Assembly: GCA_007127935.1 (NCBI GenBank) | Contig: SKYL01000286.1 | Span: forward strand, 1 to 5,572 | DNA length: 5,572 nucleotides | DNA from: Halorhodospira sp. | GTDB lineage: Bacteria > Pseudomonadota > Gammaproteobacteria > Nitrococcales > Halorhodospiraceae | Direction of reading: 5' to 3' | Part shown: positions 5,354 to 5,572 of the stretch, piece after piece | Layout of the letters: each line of letters begins with the position of its first letter | Numbering within the stretch: position 1 is the first letter of the stretch | The notes under the pieces: generated by a model | Told to the model about the DNA's origin: nothing | Database searches by the model: none | The model's input: only the letters and a program-made list of their open reading frames with translations | Translations under genes and position numbers: made by a program

Positions 5354-5572
5354 ATGAATCCGGCACTTTGGGTAAGCAAGACCGGCCTGGATGCGCAGCA
5401 GAAGAGCATGCAGGTGATCTCCAACAATTTGGCCAACGTCAATACGAACGGTTTCAAGAAGGACCGGGCCAATTTCGAGGATCTCTTTTACCAGACGGTC
5501 CGCCAGCCCGGCGGGCAGTCGAGCCAGGACACGCTGCTGCCCACCGGCTTGATGCTGGGTACCGGCAGCCGC
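5354..5572 (+). CDS. flgG: Flagellar distal rod protein FlgG (3' end outside window)
   Basis: FlgG forms the distal rod, the drive shaft running through the P and L rings. The first 73 codons are visible and the frame is still open at the right edge; the full protein is normally about 260 residues. The visible part is strongly FlgG-like: PALWVSKTGLDAQQKSMQVISNNLANVNTNGFKKDRANFEDL at 3-44, then YQTVRQPGGQSSQDTLLPTGLMLGTGSR at 46-73. The YQTVRQPG-QSS segment is specific to FlgG among the rod proteins and is part of the stretch that stiffens the distal rod relative to the hook. Nothing indicates damage. flgH and flgI (L- and P-ring proteins) are expected next. Confidence 0.95.
   Translation, partial: MNPALWVSKTGLDAQQKSMQVISNNLANVNTNGFKKDRANFEDLFYQTVRQPGGQSSQDTLLPTGLMLGTGSR

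Overview
This GC-rich window is one continuous block of chemotaxis and flagellar basal-body genes, all on the + strand: the end of cheV, then cheR, flgB, flgC, flgD, flgE, flgF and the beginning of flgG. Both outer genes are cut by the window edges. The order cheV-cheR-flgBCDEFG and a sigma-54 promoter in front of flgB are typical of polar-flagellated Gammaproteobacteria such as Pseudomonas and Vibrio relatives. Protein wording (the CheR 'SSSGQEAYSLSM' loop, the FlgC 'RLNTVASNLANAETV' start) fits the same group. A halophilic or sulfur-oxidising gammaproteobacterium is possible, but that is only inference.

Layout: bases 1-393 carry the C-terminal receiver domain of the coupling protein CheV. 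A 90-base gap with a weak hairpin leads to cheR (484-1311), the chemoreceptor methyltransferase, which starts at TTG. A 273-base gap follows (1312-1584). It holds a perfect 10-bp inverted repeat, a second imperfect hairpin containing an anti-Shine-Dalgarno-like decamer, and a well-matched sigma-54 promoter (1530-1545) whose predicted start lies about 29 bases before flgB. From 1585 on, flgB (proximal rod), flgC (proximal rod), flgD (hook cap), flgE (hook), flgF (proximal rod) and flgG (distal rod, partial) follow with gaps of 4, 10, 24, 40 and 37 bases. Each has its own Shine-Dalgarno sequence.

How they work together: FlgB, FlgC, FlgF and FlgG build the rod that crosses the periplasm, FlgD caps the growing hook and FlgE is the hook subunit. 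All are exported by the flagellar type III apparatus and lack classical signal peptides. CheV and CheR act in the cytoplasm on receptor arrays that control the motor.

I see no undescribed system here. The most unusual feature is FlgC, which is about 45 residues longer than usual because of a Pro/Gly/Trp-rich insertion in its middle. The structured cheR-flgB gap is second. The remaining observations are modest.
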